In this document: in pieces, positions 60,616 through 64,000 of the stretch
Layout of the letters: each line of letters starts with the position of its first letter
Position numbering within the stretch: position 1 is the stretch's first letter
Origin: Steinernema hermaphroditum
Taxonomy: Eukaryota > Nematoda > Chromadorea > Rhabditida > Steinernematidae
Direction of reading: 5' to 3'
Length of the DNA: 64,000 bases
Assembly: GCA_030435675.1 (NCBI GenBank)
Contig: CM059625.1
Coordinates: 4,030,001-4,094,000, forward strand
The notes under the pieces: model-generated
Database searches by the model: none
What the model was told of the DNA's origin: nothing
What the model saw: only the letters and a program-made list of their open reading frames with translations
Position numbers and translations under genes: made by a program

Positions 60616-61553
60616 TTAATATCCGACGTTCTCTTCAAACGACGGCGATCCAATAAAGACGAAATAGCCCACGGCTTCGCCGACGACCACCGCTAAGATG
60701 AGTGATCCGTTGAAGGTCATGACGACAAGGACGAGTACGTAGGCCAGAAGCATCTGCAGTCCGTACAGGAGGGCTTGGGACATGCGGTATACGGTGAACG
60801 CGCTACTTGCTGCTCTGAAAATAATAATAATCAACTGATGCCCTTTCGAATTTTTGAACGATATATGTAGTTGGTTAACATGAAGTATTAGAAAAATCAG
60901 TTCAGTATTCTGAGGAAAAAAGAGCCCCAATCGATCCCTAAGATGCTTGGGTCTTCATATTTTCGGATTTAGAGCTATAGAGCCATGTGGAAAACTCAGC
61001 TTGAGAACATTAAAAAATAGGTTTTTTTTGTCCAGGGTCAGCTCAAAGAAAGTGTTTCTCTAGTCTATCTAAAAATGGACCTATCATGTAAGGTCCACAG
61101 CCATAATTCCGAAATTGTAAGCTAATAACGTACTTCAGCAAAGGCGCAAACAAAAGCGTGTCATTACTGGTAAGCGACGCCCTTCCGGCTTGCACTTGTC
61201 TGACGTGCGTCTCGTGCAAATTATCGATGTGCGCTTTCGCAAGAAACAGCCTGAGTGCTTTGATCGATTCGTGTAGCAAACATAACAAGAAGATGATCAG
61301 AACCGATACGGCCATTCCTGAAAATAGAACTTTCACTCCAGTTCAGAGCTTCGGAACTACCTGAGAAAGATCCCGTTTTCCAGAATTGGAACAGAATGAT
61401 TTCCCGTTCGGTGAAGTGCAGGATTTGGGTTAGCATCGTTTTGCATTGCTCGTAGACGGGAAAAAGTGCTGACGAGCATGGATTGTGTGGCGCACTCGAA
61501 GGAGTGGGTGTCGCTGACAGCGATGACAGTAGTTCCCTGAGTTCGGTCATCAT
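60616..61553 (-). CDS. Ctr-family (SLC31) copper transporter
   Basis: Three-helix copper transporter that trimerises in the plasma or endolysosomal membrane to import Cu(I). Exons are 61361-61553, 61134-61317 and 60616-60814, giving 191 aa with consistent phases. The N-terminus has Ser/Pro-rich sequence with C26 and C37, then HFTEREIILFQFWKTGSFSG, the typical lead into helix 1 (GMAVSVLIIFLLCLLHESIK). The last exon has helix 2 (LLYGLQMLLAYVLVLVVMTFN) and helix 3 with the packing motif GEAVG followed by YFVF. Helix 2 normally carries MxxxM; here it is V154-x3-M158. The N-terminus lacks the Met-rich clusters of high-affinity Ctr1. The start at 61553 (two adjacent ATGs) follows a TACTTAAG acceptor. 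C. elegans has an expanded Ctr family, and the specific member is not clear. Confidence 0.9.
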
Positions 61554-64000
61554 TCGGCCCTTAAGTATAGGTAGAAACATTTGTTTATCGAAAAAAAGGA
61601 CACGTAGTGATATCAAAATCTTAAACTGGCACGGACGAATATGCTCGATAGATAGAAGATTAAACTTAAATGGGATTCATGTGAGAAGTGAAAAAGGAAG
61701 TAAATCGATAAAAGGGAACTGTTTTCTTCAGGCAACTATTGAACAGGAGGTAACAGATGTTGGTCATGCCAATATGGCTTGACTTGTTTTTTTATCAATA
61801 TGATCAAAGGTAAAACAGGTATTCAATGCCCACTCCGCAGTTCTATAGAAATGGGTGCTAAAAGTGAAAGCAAGAAATATGATGACACATAACTAACTGG
61901 ACTTACTCCTATCCCTTGAGCACAAAAATATATGGAATGAATACAAATCACAGTATACGTTAGATTTCGTAGTAGGGTTGTCGAATCGAATCAAATAGCT
62001 AATTCAAGTTTTTACAAACATCGATTCATGTAAGTTAAGCTAAACTTGAGTAAGTTAAAAATTGCCGACATCTCAAATTTTTGACGACATAACCGAGTGA
62101 CTGTAGTCGAACACGCATCCACGTAATCGCGACAGCTTTTGTAAAACGTCGGCTTTTATGTGCACGTTTATTTTTGTAAACGGCTCTCGTCAACCATAAT
62201 ATCTAACGGTTCGGAATAATGACGCGCAAACTAACAAGGTAAAGCAGAACGGGCGATTAGTCATTACTGCGTGCAGAGCAGATCAGATAAGAGGTAAACG
62301 CCTGCTCATGGGTGACGCCTCTCCATTAGCAACCAGTCTGCGATACAGTTACTCCCGCGATAAGAATGAGTCAGTTTTAACAAGTGTCAAAGAAGTAAAC
62401 GTGGATAATAGTATGAAATGTGGATTAAATGTTGCGTAGCATATGCAGACAGGTATTGTAGGGCGAGAGATACAAAATAAGTAAGAAAGGGCCCATTACC
62501 TACTTAAGACTCTATAATGATAGGATTTTGGTAAGTAGACGAAATACCCTGGAAAACAAGTTCTACTAATGGAATTCTCCAGAAATCATGTAAAATTCTC
62601 AAAGAACAACACGTGCCAAAGGCAACTTTACACACAAAATGTGCGTCTCGAGAAGGACAGATTCCCCTCAGCAGAAAACAGGTTTGGAAGGTTTCATGTA
62701 CGTCTGTACTTAAGACGCGAAACGACAATTGAGAAAGAAGGGAATCTGTGCGGACCACGCAGGTGAACCGTATTAGCCTCGTTTGCTGAAGAAAAGGCGA
62801 AATGACGCGAACACCATGACTGATCAAAGGGTACTTTTCATCGTTGACGTATTCCTCTATATGCGATATTATCAGCAAAAGTTCCATCCAAAAACATGAC
62901 CTCATGAACAAGCTGTTTAGAAAATGCCTTTTTCGGTGTTGTCACTAAGGAGGTATCGAACTTCAAAAACAACGATGTTCAACTAAGCTCACTGGTTGTG
63001 AATCGAAACGGTAGGGAATAGAAAGAGAACATGTTTGATTGGGAGTTTGCGGATGCATGGTTATCGAGAAAAGATACCGTTCCTGATAGGACAAGGGCGA
63101 CAAACGCAACACTCTGTCGACGATTAAAACGCAGTTTTAGCAGACAGATTCTCAGTGAGCAAACAGAGGAAACATCTTGACATTAAACACCAGGAAACTG
63201 TATATCATCTTACGTATTTCAGCCGGCGTATAAAAAAGGCGTTGTGGCCAATATTCATTGTGAGTGGCTTATGTATCAATATCGATACGACTAAGAAGGT
63301 GAGATTGCCCGCGAGAGATAGAAACCACTATCACCGCAGAATCGATTTCCTCTTCTAACACTTTTTTATCGAATCACTTCAGTTTGCATAGCGATGACGT
63401 GATGCACGTTATTTCACCTCTCGATCAGCCGATCGGCCACGCGCCCACAACGGAAACGATCGAGTTCGGTGAACACCCGCCAATGAATACTACTAAACAG
63501 TGGCTGTTTTCGAAAGTGACGTTCGGAAAGCGAATTGCGTCGCGGGCGAGCGGGCGCAAGAACGGGCTTACTGCCAGAGCATCAAACCGACGTTGGGTCG
63601 TCGCTCCACCAACAACTACAGTGCACAGTGCCCTGCGAATTGTCGTCGAGAGCTGGTTGACGCGACGCAATTTCGTCCTGGCGCATGAAGAGATGCGACG
63701 TCGAAGCAGGCGGTGGGCGCAGGGCGGAAGGTGAAAAAACAGGGCTGCAAGGGGTTCCCTCTCCGGCGGCGTGGCAAGTGGTCCGTCTGCAAATGTGAAT
63801 GCAGGTGGCCTTCATAACGGATGTCCTGATTATTTGGAAGAGAAAACAGTTTAGTGGTTTCGTAACCTAGTTAAGAATCATACACTAAACAAACAATCGC
63901 CGGTAATGTTTTATAACATTGATTTATTCGGGGAACCGCTCAGAATCAAGTATAGCTTGATATACAGGGTCACGAGTAAATATTTGCGCACAAATGGGAA
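61554..64000. other. right flank without supported genes
   Basis: Probably the promoter side of the copper transporter followed by intergenic DNA. Open frames at 62504-62911 (-) and 63384-63734 (+) have no domain or splice support; the latter lies in a locally GC-rich block. Confidence 0.45.

Noticed and set aside
62504..62911. 135-codon frame (-) upstream of the copper transporter
   Set aside because: No domain and no splice link to the transporter.
1..64000. CRISPR array, bacterial operon signals, rRNA or intact transposon
   Set aside because: None present. Short repeats are isolated, there are no regular spacers, and no transposase or integrase signature was seen. The genome is clearly that of an animal.

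Overview
This window is eukaryotic and comes from a nematode, most likely a clade V (rhabditid or strongylid) species. The genes are split into short exons. Introns have GTAAG/GTGAG-type donors and pyrimidine-rich TTTCAG-type acceptors, many are only 45-70 bp long, and several first exons start just after an acceptor site, as expected for spliced-leader trans-splicing. Proteins could be matched to known families by eye. The trio eat-3, eif-3.F and scp-1 on one strand recalls the Caenorhabditis elegans chromosome II neighbourhood (cosmid D2013, from memory). The species cannot be named from the sequence. Exon boundaries below were worked out by hand from splice motifs, reading phase and family conservation.

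Layout. 1-1345 (+) is the 3' part of a CRAL-TRIO/RhoGAP gene (rga-1 type). 4055-8016 (+) is a divergent neuronal-calcium-sensor/KChIP-like EF-hand gene. 8637-8921 (-) is a terminal exon of an unrecognised gene. 11760-12115 (+) is a single-LIM-domain gene. 12471-17276 (-) encodes SCAP (scp-1), 17502-18532 (-) eIF3 subunit F and 18917-22246 (-) the OPA1-type mitochondrial dynamin EAT-3; these three are closely spaced and look like an operon. 23104-23985 (+) is an Fcf2/DNTTIP2-type pre-rRNA processing gene, head-to-head with eat-3. 24062-26623 (-) is a secreted protein with two fused GILT-like units. 27910-32496 (-) is a CYTH-fold protein with large introns.

The right half is gene-poor. 39005-39936 (-) is a small Gln/Ser-rich protein with a membrane segment, 43630-44150 (-) a possible two-exon orphan gene, 52288-56693 (-) one or two membrane proteins, and 60616-61553 (-) a Ctr-family copper transporter. 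Long stretches at 32.5-39.0, 40-43.6, 44.2-52.3 and 56.7-60.6 kb hold no gene I can support.

Functional links. The left half is mostly housekeeping: sterol sensing, translation initiation, mitochondrial fusion and ribosome biogenesis. The most unusual proteins are those in which a conserved family signature is altered: the double GILT protein (CxxS in one unit, no cysteine pair in the other), the CYTH protein (SxTxK in place of ExExK), the Ctr protein (VxxxM in place of MxxxM) and the EF-hand protein (one good calcium loop of four). I found no tRNA, rRNA, CRISPR array or intact transposon.
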